Assembly (NCBI RefSeq): GCF_012844225.1
Contig: NZ_JABAGQ010000001.1
Location: forward strand, 434,001-498,000
Source: Rhodococcus sp. 105337
Lineage (GTDB): Bacteria; Actinomycetota; Actinomycetes; Mycobacteriales; Mycobacteriaceae
Length of the DNA stretch: 64,000 bases
Direction: 5' to 3'
Position 1 is the stretch's first letter, and each line of letters opens with the position of its first letter. The position numbers and the translations under genes are program-made. The notes under the pieces are model-generated. The model did no database searches and was not told the origin of the DNA. It worked only from the letters and a program-made list of their open reading frames with translations. Shown here in pieces: positions 8,601 to 20,600 of the stretch.

Positions 8601-11600
8601 AACGCCTGCAGATCCGTTTCCCGCACCGAGCGGAGCAGGTCCGCGAACGACCGGCCCGGGTCGATGTCGGTACGCAGGACCAGCGTGTTGACGAACATCC
8701 CGATCAGATCGTCGAGTTCGGCTTCACCACGACCGGCAATCGGCGTACCGAGCGCGATGTCGGAGGTGCCGCTGAGCCGGGCGAGAGCGGACGCCAGGGC
8801 GCTGTGCAGCACCATGAAGAGCGTGGCGTGGTGTGTCCGCGCGAGCCCGAGCAGACCTCGGTGGAGCGACGCGTCGAGACCGACCGTGTGCGACGCACCC
8901 CGATGGGACGCCACCTGGGGACGCGGCCGATCCCAGGGCAATTCGAGCTGGTCCGGCAGCGACGCCAAAGCCTCGCTCCAGTACGAGATCTGCTTCGACA
9001 CCACGCTGTCCGGGTCGTCCTCGGAGCCGAGGATCTGCCGCTGCCAGAGGGTGTAGTCCGCGTACTGCACCGGCAGCGGAGCCCACGTGGGCGGCTGACC
9101 TCCGACGCGCGACGCGTACGCCGTCATCACATCCCGGGTGAGCGGTCCCATCGAGAATCCGTCACCCGCGATGTGGTGCACCACGAAGACCAGGATGTAT
9201 TCCTCCGGCCCGGCGCGGAACACCCGCACTCGTACCGGCACCTCCGCCGTCACGTCGAACCCCGCCGAGATCAATTCTCCGACGACGGCGAACACGTCGT
9301 CCGGATCGACCGGAACAGGCGTCGGATCGGCGTCCACCTCGGACAACGGCACGACCCGCTGGATACCCGCGCCGTCGGCCTCCGGGTACACGGTGCGCAG
9401 GATGTCGTGCCGCAGCAGCAGGTCCTCGACCGCTGCCTTCAGTGCTGCGTGGTCCAGGTCGCCCGACAACCGGAGCGCGACCGGGATGTTGTAGGTCGCG
9501 GCGCCGGGGTCGAACCGGTTGAGGAACCACATCCGCTGCTGCGCGAGCGACAGCGGAATGCGAGCGGGACGCTCCTGCACGACCAGCGCCGGGAGCGCTA
9601 CCCGTCCCATGTACTCCTGCGCTGCCGCGGCGAGCGCACCCACCGTGGGCTGTTCGAACAGGACGCGGAGGGGGATGTCCGCTCCGAGTTCCGACCCGAT
9701 CCGCGACATGACCCGCGTGGCGATCAGGGAGTTGCCGCCGAGGGCGAAGAAGTCGTCGTCGAGCCCGACCCGGTCGGCGCCGAGCAGTTCGGCGTAGACC
9801 GAGGCGACGGTCTGCTGGACCGCGTTTTCCGGTGCGCGGAATGCTCGCGTCTCGAAAGCCGGGACCGGCAGCGCTTTCCGGTCGAGTTTGCCGTTCGCGG
9901 TGATCGGCAGTGTGTCGAGCACGAGGATCTGCGCGGGCACCATGTAGGACGGCAGTTCGTCGGCGATCCGGTTGCGGAGCAGGTGCGTGTCGGCGGTATT
10001 GCCTTCGGTGGGGACGACGTAGCCGATGAGCCGGTCGCCGGTGCGGGCGTCGTTGTGCACCAGCACGACAGCCTGCGCGACCTCGTCGGTGCGGGTGAGG
10101 ACGGCTTCGATTTCACCGAGTTCGATGCGCAGGCCCCGCACCTGCACCTGGGCGTCGCGGCGGCCGACGAAGTCGAGCTCGCCAACGGCCGTACGCCGCA
10201 CCAGGTCTCCGGTGCGGTACATGAGCCCACCGGTGTAGGGGTTGGCGACGAAGCGGGACGCGGTCAGCTCGGGCCGGCGGTGGTAGCCGCGGGCCAGTCC
10301 GGCACCGGACAGGTACAACTCGCCGACGACACCGTCGGGCACGGGGTGCAGGCGGTCGTCGAGGACGACGGCCCCCGCACCGCGGATCGGCGCGCCGATG
10401 GTGATGACGTCGCCCGCACTCAGCGGCGCGGTCTCCGTGATGATGATGGTGGTTTCGGTGGGGCCGTAGCAGTTGACGAACCGGCACACGGAGCCGAACT
10501 TGGCAACCAGTTCGGGAGGGCACACGTCGCCGCCGACCATGACCGCTTCGAGGTCGGGCAGGTCGTCGGGTGTGACGGTACCGAGCGCGGCGGGCGCGGT
10601 GAGGATGTGCGTAACACGTTCTCGCCGCAGCAGATCCGACAGTTCGGCGCCACCGACGATCTCCGGCGGCGCGACGATCATCGTGGCACCGACGGAGAAC
10701 GCGGCGATCTGCTCGAACACCGAGGCGTCGAAGCTCGACGACGAGAACCGGAGCATCCTCGACGCGGAGCTCAGACCGAGTCCGGGGCGGTGTTCGCCGG
10801 TGAAGGCCGCCAGCCCGCGGTGCGTGACGACGACACCCTTCGGGGTGCCGGTCGATCCGGACGTGTAGATCATGTAGGCGGCGGACCCGGCCGCGGTCGT
10901 CCGCCGGATCGGCGCGTCGGAGTACCCGGCGGCGTCGTCGACGCGGAGCCACGAGATGTCGGTCGACGGTGCGTCACCGTGTGTGAGCCCGAGAAGCGCA
11001 CCGGAATCCGACAGCAGGTACGTGATGCGCGCGGCGGGCAGCGCGGGGTCGACCGGTACGAACGCCGCACCGGTCTTGGCCACGGCCCATAGTGCGATGA
11101 TCGCGTCGACCGACCGCGGGAACGACAGCGCCACGAACGTTTCCGGCGTTGCGCCGTGCTCGGCGAGCATGCGGGCGAGACGGTTGGACGCACGATCCAG
11201 CTCGGTGTACGTCAGGTGCCTGGCCCCGTCGGTGGCCGCGATGCCGTCCGGGTTCGCGGCGACACCCCCCGCGAAGATCTCCGGCAGCACGCGTACCGGC
11301 ACATCCGCGGGCACGGCGTGCCGGAGCGCACGGGCGGCATCGGCGTCCTCCATGAGCGGCACCTCGCCCACCGGCACGGCGGGGTTCTCGGTCACGGCGT
11401 CCAGCAGGCGCAGCCATCGCCGCGTCAAGGATTCCGCGGTACCGGCATCGAACAGGTCGGTCGCGTAGGTCAGCGACCCGGCGAGGCCGCCGTCGTCGTC
11501 GCGGAGGGTGAATTCGAGGTCCACCTTCGCGACATCGATACCCGGCTCGACGGGTTCGATCTCGAGGCCGGGTAGTTCGAGGACACCCGTGCCCTGGTTC

Positions 11601-14600
11601 TGGAGCGACAGTGTCACCTGGAACAGCGGCGCGTGGCTTTGCGAGCGGACAGGGTCGACGGCGTCGACGATCTGCTCGAACGGCACGTCGGCGTGCCCGA
11701 ACGCGGCGAGGTCGGCGTCGCGGGTCTGCTCGAGGGTCCGATCGAAGCCGGCGGCCGGGTCGAACCGGGTGCGCAGCACGAGGGTGTTGACGAACATGCC
11801 GACGACGTCGTCGAGCGCTGCCTCCCCGCGACCGGCGACGGGGGTGCCGACGCTGACGTCGTCGGTGTTGCCGAGCCGCGCGAGCAGCACGGACAGGGCG
11901 GCGTGGAGTGCCATGAAGCGCGTGGCGCCGTGTGCCCGGGCGAGGGCGTCGAGTGCGTCCACGGTGTCTGCACCGATGCCGAAGTCGGTGCGTGCGCCGC
12001 GTTGCGAGGCGACCGCCGGGCGGGGCCGGTCGGCGGGCACCTCGAGCACGGCCGGGACGTCGTCGAGTGCCTCGGTCCAGTAGGCGAGCTGACGCGCTGC
12101 AAGCGATCCGGCGTCGGCGGGGTCGCCCAGCACGGCGCGCTGCCACACCGCGAAATCGGCGTACTGCACAGCGAGCGGCGCCCACTGCGGAGCGGCGCCG
12201 GCGAGCCGGGCGCTGTAGGCGACGAGGATGTCGCGGGCCAGCGGCACGGTGGAGGCGCCGTCGGCGGCGATGTGGTGCACGACCACCACGAGCACGTGCT
12301 CGTCGGCTGAAGCCTGGAGCAGGGCGCCGCGAATCGGGACCTCGGTCGTGACGTCGAATCCGCGCGAGAGCACGGCGAGGATCTCGTCACGCTCGGTATC
12401 GGCGGTGAGCGGGCGCGGCGTCAGGTTCACCGGGGCGTCGTCGAGGACCACCTGGTGTGGACCGTCGGCGTCGGGGAAGACCGTCCGCAGGGTCTCGTGC
12501 CGCTGCACGACGTCGTGCACCGCGGCGCGCAGCGCGTCGTGGTCGAGTCGGCCGCGCAGTCGCACGGCGACGGGGACGTTGTAGACCGGCGACGTGGGAT
12601 CGAACCGGTTGATCAGCCACATCCGCTGCTGCGCCGGCGAGAGCGGAATGCGGTCGGGGCGGGGCCCGGCGACGAGCGGCGGGCGCGTGCCCGGCCCACT
12701 GTCACCGACGACGGCCGCCAGTGCGGCCACGGTCGGGTTCTCGAACACCGCGCGCACCCCGAGCGACGCGTCGAGTCGCGCAACCACACGGGTCGCCGAG
12801 AGGGAGTTACCGCCGAGGGCGAAGAAGTCGTCGTGCGCACCTGCCTGCTCGAGACCGAGCACGTCGGCGTACACCGCCGCGACCCGCCTTTCGGCGTCGG
12901 TACGCGGTGCGACGAACTGTGCGGCGGCGAAGACGGGTTCGGGCAGTGCCCGCAGATCGACCTTGCCCGCACCGGTGAGGGGGAAGGCGTCGACGACGGT
13001 GATCGCCGAGGGCACCATGTAGTCGGGCAGGGCGCGGGCAGCGTGAGCGGTCACCTCGGCGGCGACGATCGCGTGACCGGGTGCCGGCACCACGTAGGCC
13101 ACCACGGCGCCGGTTGCGGCGTGGGGCACGCTCACCGCAGCGTCGACGGACGGATGCCCGGACAGGACGGCGTCGATTTCGGACAGTTCGATTCGATGGC
13201 CGCGAACCTTCACCTGGAAGTCGTTGCGTCCCAGGTATTCCAGTGTCCCGTCCGCGGTCTTCCGGACGCGGTCGCCCGTTCGGTACATGAGTCCGCCACC
13301 GACGGGGTCGGCGACGAACCGCGTTGCGGTGAGCTCGGCGCGATCGTGGTAACCCCGCGCGAGCCCCGCACCGGATACGTACAGTTCGCCGGGCACTCCC
13401 GTGGGCGCCGGTTGCAGCCGGTCGTCGAGAACCATCGCGGACGTGCCGAGCACGGCACGGCCGATGCGCACCGGTTCTCCCGGCGTCATCGGACCGAAAT
13501 GCGTTGCCATGATGGTCGACTCGGTGGGACCGTAGGCGTTGAACATCGCCCGGCCCGGCGCCCATCGTGCCACCAGCGACGGTTCGCATGCCTCACCGCC
13601 GACGACGACCACCCGGACGTGCGGCAGCGTCTCGGGATCGAGTGTCGCCAGTGCCGCGGGCGTGAGGAAGAGGTGGGTCACGCCGGTGTCGGTGAGCACC
13701 GTCCCGAGTTCGGTGCCCCCGTAGATGCCGGTGGGGACGAGCACGAGGGTCGCTCCCCCACCGACCGCCATCAGCAGTTCGAGCAGCGACGCGTCGAAGC
13801 TGGGTGACGCGAATGCCGCGACGCGGTCACCGGGCCGCACGCCGTAGTGGCCTTGCTGCTCGGCGACGAATGCGGCGAGGCCGCGGTGGGTGACGACCAC
13901 GCCTTTGGGCACGCCTGTGGAACCGGAGGTGTAGATCAGGTAGGCGGGGTGGTCGGGGTGCGGTTCGCGCGCAGGGACGGGCCGGTCGTCGCCGGTCTGC
14001 GCGGCAGCGTCGAGCCACCGCACCTCGTCGGGCAGGGCCTTGCGGTGTGCGTCGGTGGTGAGACCGAGGCGCACACCCGAGTCGGTGAGCATGTGCTCGA
14101 TGCGAGCCGCCGGATAGGTCGGATCGACGGGCAGGAATGCGGCGCCGGTTCGGGCGACCGCCCAGACTGCGAGTACCGATTCCACCGAACGTTCCACGGC
14201 GACGGCAACGACCGTCTCGGGGCCTGCGCCGGCCCCGATCAGCGCGTGTGCGAGCGCTGAGGAGCGGCGGTCGAGTTCGCCGTAGGTGACGATGCGCGTC
14301 CCGGAGACGAGCGCGGGTGCGTCGGGATCGGCGGCAGCCTCGGCAAGTAGCTGCGGGAGCGTGCGTACGCCGACGGATTCGGGGCGGCGCAGCAGTTCGT
14401 CGTGCTCGGCGTGCGAGAGCAGGTCGAGGGAGCCGACGGAGGCATCCGGAGCTGCCACGGCCGACTCCAGCACCCGCACGTAGCGCTCGACCATCATTGC
14501 GGCGGTGGTGTCGTCGAACAGGTCGCGGGCGAAGGTCAGCGTGACGGTCGCGTGCCGCTCGTGCTCGGTAACGGCGAATTCGAGGTCGAACTTGGCGATC

Positions 14601-17600
14601 CCGAAATCGACTGGCAGCACCTCGATATCGAGACCGGGCAGCGTCACCGCACCCGGCTGCGGCACGTCGAGCGCGAGCACCGTCTGGAACAGCGGTTGGT
14701 GCGACGTCGAGCGCGCCGGGGCGAGTGCCTCGACGAGTTGCTCGAACGGGAGATCGGCGTGTGAGTACGCGGCAAGGTCGGTGTCGCGCACCGCGGTCAG
14801 GGCCGCTGCGAACGAGAACGAGGCATCGAACCGGGTGCGCAACGGGAGGGTGTTGACGAACATGCCCACCACGTCGTCGAGGTCACGATGGCCGCGACCG
14901 GCGACGGGCGTGCCGACGGTGACGTCGTAGGTCCCGCCGGTTCGGGAGAGCAGTACCGCAAGGGCGGTGTGCAGCACCATGAACAGCGATGCGTCGTGCG
15001 CCCTCGCCAGTTCTGCCGCGCGGCCATATACCGGTGCGGGCACGTCGACGGTGACCGTGCCGCCCCGGAACGAAGGGACCGCCGGTCGACGACGGTCGGC
15101 GCGCAGGTCCAAGACCTCAGGGGCATCGGCCAGGGCGTCCCGCCAGAAGGCGAGTTGACGGGCCGCCACCGAGTCGGGGTCGTCGGTGCTGCCGAGAAGT
15201 CCTTGCTGCCAGAGTGCGTAGTCGGCGTACCCGACCGGCAACGGCTCCCACGCCGGGACGCTGCCGGCGCTGCGTGCACCGTAGGCGGCGACCAGATCGC
15301 GGGCGAGCGCTTGCATCGACCAGCCGTCGATCGCGATGTGATGCACGACCAGAACGAGGACGTGCCGGTCGGCGTCTTCGCGGACGATATTCAGCGCGAG
15401 GGGAATCTCACGGGTGACGTCGAAACCGCGGGCGACGACCTCGAGGAGCCATTCGTCGAGCGTCCCGTGCAGGGCGTCGGCGTCGAGTGTGAGTGCATCG
15501 ATCACCTCGGCGGCCGGCAGGATCTCCTGCCGGGGACCGTCGCCGGTATCCGGGTAGCGGGTGCGCAGCGTCTCGTGCCGGTCCACGATGTCGGTGACCG
15601 CGGCGCGCAGCGCGTCGATGTCGAGCGTGCCGGTCAGGCGTAGCGCGACCGCCACGTTGTAGGCACCCGAGGCCGGGTCGAAGCGGTTGACGAACCACAT
15701 GCGCGCCTGCGCCGGTGAGAGCGGGATGTGTTCTGGGCGCGGCCCCGCGACGAGCGGCGGACCCGTCTGCCGGTCTTGTTGTCCGTCGATGAGACCGGAC
15801 AGTCCGGCCACCGTGGCGTTGTCGAACAGATCGCGGATCTGCAGGCGGGTGTCGAAGGTGTCGTCGAGGCGGGCGAGCAGCCTGGTCGCGGTCAGCGAGT
15901 TACCGCCGAGATCGAAGAAGTTCGCCGTCGCACCGAGGCCGTCGCGTCCGAGCACGTCGGCCACGATCGCCGCGACTGTCTCCTCGGTTGCGGTGGCCGG
16001 GGCGACGTACTCGGTGCCGGAGCCGAATTCCGGTGCGGGTAGGGCTTTGCGGTCGAGTTTGCCGTTGGAGGTCACCGGGAGCGCGTCGAGCACCATCGCG
16101 ACGGTGGGAACCATGTGCCGCGGGAGGCGCGCTGCGGCGTGCGCGAGGACGGCCTCGCTGTCCACGGCGCCGACCACGTACGCGACCAGGTGTTCCCCGG
16201 CTGCGTGGTCGCGATGCAGTGCGACCACGGCCTGAGCGACGGCGTCGTGGTCGAGTAGCGCGGACTCGATCTCTCCGAGTTCGATGCGCTGACCCCGGAG
16301 CTTCACCTGGAAGTCGCTGCGGCCCACGTACTCGAGGACGCCGTCGGCGCGCCACCGGACCACGTCGCCGGTGCGGTAGAGACGTGCTGGGCCGGACGGG
16401 TCGGCGACGAATCGCGCTGCCGTCAGGCCGGGTGCCGCGTGGTATCCGCGAGCGAGTTGCACTCCCCCGAGGTACAGCTCGCCCTCGACGCCCACCGGGA
16501 CCGGACGGAGGCGCGAGTCCAGCACGCGCACAGTCGTGTTCCAGACAGGTGCTCCGATGGGCACCGGGTTCTCCCCGGCCACCGTCGGATGAGCGGTGAC
16601 GTCGACCGCGGCTTCCGTCGGCCCGTACAGGTTGTGGAGGGGCACGCCGAGGCTCTCGGCGAACCGTGCGACGGTGGTGGCGGGTAGCGCCTCCCCACTG
16701 GTGAACACCTGCCGCATGCTGCCGCAGCGGCCGAGGTCGGCGCCGGCGAGGAAGACGTCGAGCATCGACGGCACGAAATGCAGTGTGGTGACGCCGTATT
16801 CGTCGATCACGCGAGAGAGGTAGCGCGGGTCGCGGTGCCCGTCCGGGCTCGCGAGCACCACCGAGGCACCGGTGAGCAACGGCCAGAACAGCTCCCACAC
16901 CGACACATCGAATGTCGCGGGAGTCTTCTGCAGCACCACATCGTCGGCCGTAAGCGGATAGGTGTCCTGCATCCACAGCAGGCGGTTGACGATGCTGCGG
17001 TGCGAGATGGCGACACCCTTGGGGCGTCCGGTGGACCCGGAGGTGAACAGCACGTAGGCCAGGTCGTCGGGGTGGAGCGGCGCACGGCGGTCGAGATCGG
17101 TGAGCGGAGCGTCGGAGAACCCGGCCGTGTCCGGCAGAGCGCTGAGCACCCGGGCGGGGGCAGCCGTATCGAGTACGTGTGCGGTGCGCGACGCGGGTTG
17201 TTCGGGGTCGATCGGCACGTAGGCGGCGCCGGCGGTGACGACGGCGTGGATCGCGGTGAACTGGTCGAGCGACCGCGGCATCGCGACGCCCACCAGGTCG
17301 CCGGGGCCGATGCCGTCGGCGACGAGGGCACGGGCGAGGCGGTTGACCCGCGACGCGAATTCCGAATACGGCAGTGCGGGAGCGCCCTCGACGAGGACGG
17401 CCCGCGTGTCGGGAGTCCGCTGCGCTTTCTGCGCAAGAAGGTCCACGAGCGTGGTGGGTGGCAGATCCCGATCCGGGCCGCGTTCGAATCCGGCGACGGT
17501 GTCTCGTTCGCCGGGCAGGAAGACGTCGACGTCCCCGACGTGCGTGTCGGGCCCGGTCGCCGCGGTCTCGAGTACTCCGACGAGGCGCCTCGCGATGCGG

Positions 17601-20600
17601 TCCACGGTGGCGCGGTCGAACAGGTCGGTGCGGTAGCGCACGCTCAGGCGCAACCTCGGTTCGAGGATCGCCATGACGGTGAGCGGGTAGTGCGTGGCGT
17701 CGCGGGCATCGATACCCGTGACGCGCATGCCGGCGAAGTCGGTGGTCTCGTCGAAACCGGCGCGGTCGACGGGGTACGACTCGAAGACGGTGAGGGTGTC
17801 GAACAGGGTGCCGGCACCGATGTTCTGCTGGATGCTGCCCAGACCCACGTGGTGATGGTCGAGCATCGACACCTGCGCGTCCTGCACGCTGCGCAGCACG
17901 TCGGCGACGGTGTCCCCGGGCTCGAACTCGACGCGCACCGGCACCGTGTTGATGAACAGGCCCAGCATGTTCTCCACACCGGGCAGTTCTGCGGGGCGGC
18001 CGGACACGGTCGCGCCGAAGACCACATCCGAACGCGTGAGCATCCGTTCCAGGACGAGCGCCCACGCGACCTGCACGACCGTGTTGACGGTGGTCCCGGT
18101 CTCACGCGACTGCTCGGTGAGCGCGGTGAGCAACTCGTCGGGCAGATCGACGTCGATCTCGCCGGGGTTGTCCTCGAAGGACGTCTCGGCGTTCGGCGCG
18201 ACGAGCGTCGGCTCGGTAACGCCGGCGAGCAACTCGCTCCACGCCTGGAGCGACCGGTCCGTGTCCTGCTCGCGCCACCATCGGAGATAGTCCCGGTACG
18301 GCGCGGGCTCGGGCAGCGCGTCCCGGGATATGTAGTGGGTGAGGATCTCTCGCACGAGAAGGGGCATCGACCACCCGTCGAGCACGAGGTGGTGGTTGGT
18401 CAGTACGAGCGTCGCGCGGTCGTCGGCGGTGCGGACGAGTACTGCCCGCAGCAGGGGCGGCCGGGCGGGGTCGAAGGGTGTTCCGCGCTCGGAGTCGAGT
18501 ATCTCGGCGGCTCCACCCGCACCGGCCCGCACCTCGCGCCACGGCACGGCGACGCGATCGAGCACGAGTTGCACCGGGTCCCCGTTCTCGTCGTGGACGA
18601 ACGCGGTGCGCAGGCCGGCGTGCCGGGCGACGACCGCGTCGACGGCGCTGCGCAGCCGGTCGCTGTCCACGGCACCGGCCAGTTCGAGGGTCAGTTGCGC
18701 GACGTAGACGTCGAGCGAGCCGGCGGCGAGCCGGGCGTGGAACAGCAACCCTGCCTGGAGCGGTGGGAGGGGCCAGATGTCGCGCACGGCCGGGTACTCG
18801 GCTTCCCACTGCTCGATCTGGCGCTGGCCCACGGCGACGAGCGGAACGTCGGACGGGGTCAGGCCACCCGCGTCGGGACGATCGAGGTGCGCGGCGAGAC
18901 CGGTGAGGGCGCTGCGCCACAGTTCGGCCAGTTCGGCGACGTCCTCGGAGGAGACCAGGCGCGGCACGTACGCGAACGACGCGGTGAGGTGTGGTCCGTC
19001 GGGACCGTCGACGACCATGGCGTTGATGTCGATCGCCGCTGCGGCGGCGAGCCCGGAGGTCCGGTTCGGATCGAGATCGAGGTCGTCGGGTACCCAGCCG
19101 ATCTCGCGGATCTCGTCGGGGATGTGACCCGAGGTGAGCCGGCCGAGGTAGTTGAACGAGAGCTGGGATGCGGGCAGATCCGCGAGCACCGTTCCGGTCT
19201 CGTCGTCGAGGTACCGCAGGATGCCGTAGCCGATACCGTGGTTCGGCACGGCGGCAAGCTGTTCCTTCACCGCTTTGACCGCGGCGGCCGCTGCGGATCC
19301 GCCGGCCAGGGCGTCGTCGAGGTCGCCGGTGACGGCGAGACGCACCGGGTAGGCACTGGTGAACCAGCCGACGGTGCGCGCAAGGTCTGCCGGGTCCGGC
19401 GTATCGAGATCGCGCCCGTGGCCTTCGAGGGTCAGCAGCAGCGAGCGCTCGGCACCGTCGTCCCAGCGTGCGGCCGCCAGCGCGAGGGCGGTGAGCAACC
19501 CGTCGGCGGCGCCGCTGCCGTAGAGCGCGGGCAGCCGGGTCAGGACGGCGTCGGTGACCGCCGGGTCGAGTGCGACGTCGATGCGCCGGGTGGCGGCGAG
19601 GGTGTCGACGTCCGGGTCGAGGGTGCCGATCCCGCGCAACGGACGGGCCCCGGTCAGCGTGCGCTGCCAGTAGACGAGTTCGTCGGCGAACGCGCCGTCG
19701 CGAGCGGCGTCGTGCAGGGCGTGCGCCCAGCGGCGGAAGGACGTACCGATCGGCGGGAGAACAGGCTCCTGGGCCGCCGCGACCTGCATCCAGGCCTGTC
19801 CGAGGTCGGGGAGCAGCACCCGCCAGGACACCCCGTCGACGACGAGGTGGTGCGCGACGAGCAGGAGTTTGCCCTGTGTATCGGCCGCGTCCACGTCGAA
19901 CCACACGGCCTGCAGCGTCACACCCGCGGCAGGATCGAGCGCCGCTGCGGCACTGTCGCATCGGGACGCGATCAGATCCTCGATGTCGTCGAGGTCCGCG
20001 ACGGGAACGCGCGTGACGAGGGTTCCGGGCTCGGCGGCGCCGGCACGGACCTCCCAGGTGTCGCCGCGCATCACCGAGCGCAGCATGTCGTGGCGGTCGA
20101 GCACGGCACCGAGTGCTGCGGACAGGTGTTCGGCGGTGAGGCCGGCGGGGGTGGTGACGAGTACCGCCTGCGCGAACGTGGAGTAGTCGCCGCGCCGGAG
20201 CATGTCGTGCACGATGGGCGTCAGCGGAATCTCGCCGGCACCGCCACCGGGCAGTTCTGCCATGACCGTGGTCGCCGACACCGCGGTGGCGACACGAGCC
20301 AGCGCGGCAATCGTCTTGTGCTCGAAAATCTGCCGTGCCGTGATGTGCAGCCCGACATCCTTGGCGCGGGCGGCGAACTGCATCGCCACGATGCTGTCGG
20401 CGCCGAGCGCGAACAGCGAATCGTCGACACCGACCCGTTCGACGTCGAGGAGCCCCACCGCGAGTTCGGCGAGTGCAATCTCCGAATCTGTCCGGGGCGC
20501 GCGGAATTCGGCCGACTCGAACCGTGGTGCCGGTAGGGCGGCGCGGTCGAGCTTGCCCGCGGGCGTCACCGGAATGTGGTCCAGTTCCATCAGCGCGGCG

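Noticed and set aside
16778-20536. A 1252-codon open frame on the plus strand, opposite the NRPS gene, plus many others of several hundred codons
   Set aside because: High-GC coding DNA leaves long open frames on the other strand. The translations are Arg/Val/Gly/Asp-rich without domains, and the minus-strand frame contains all NRPS motifs.
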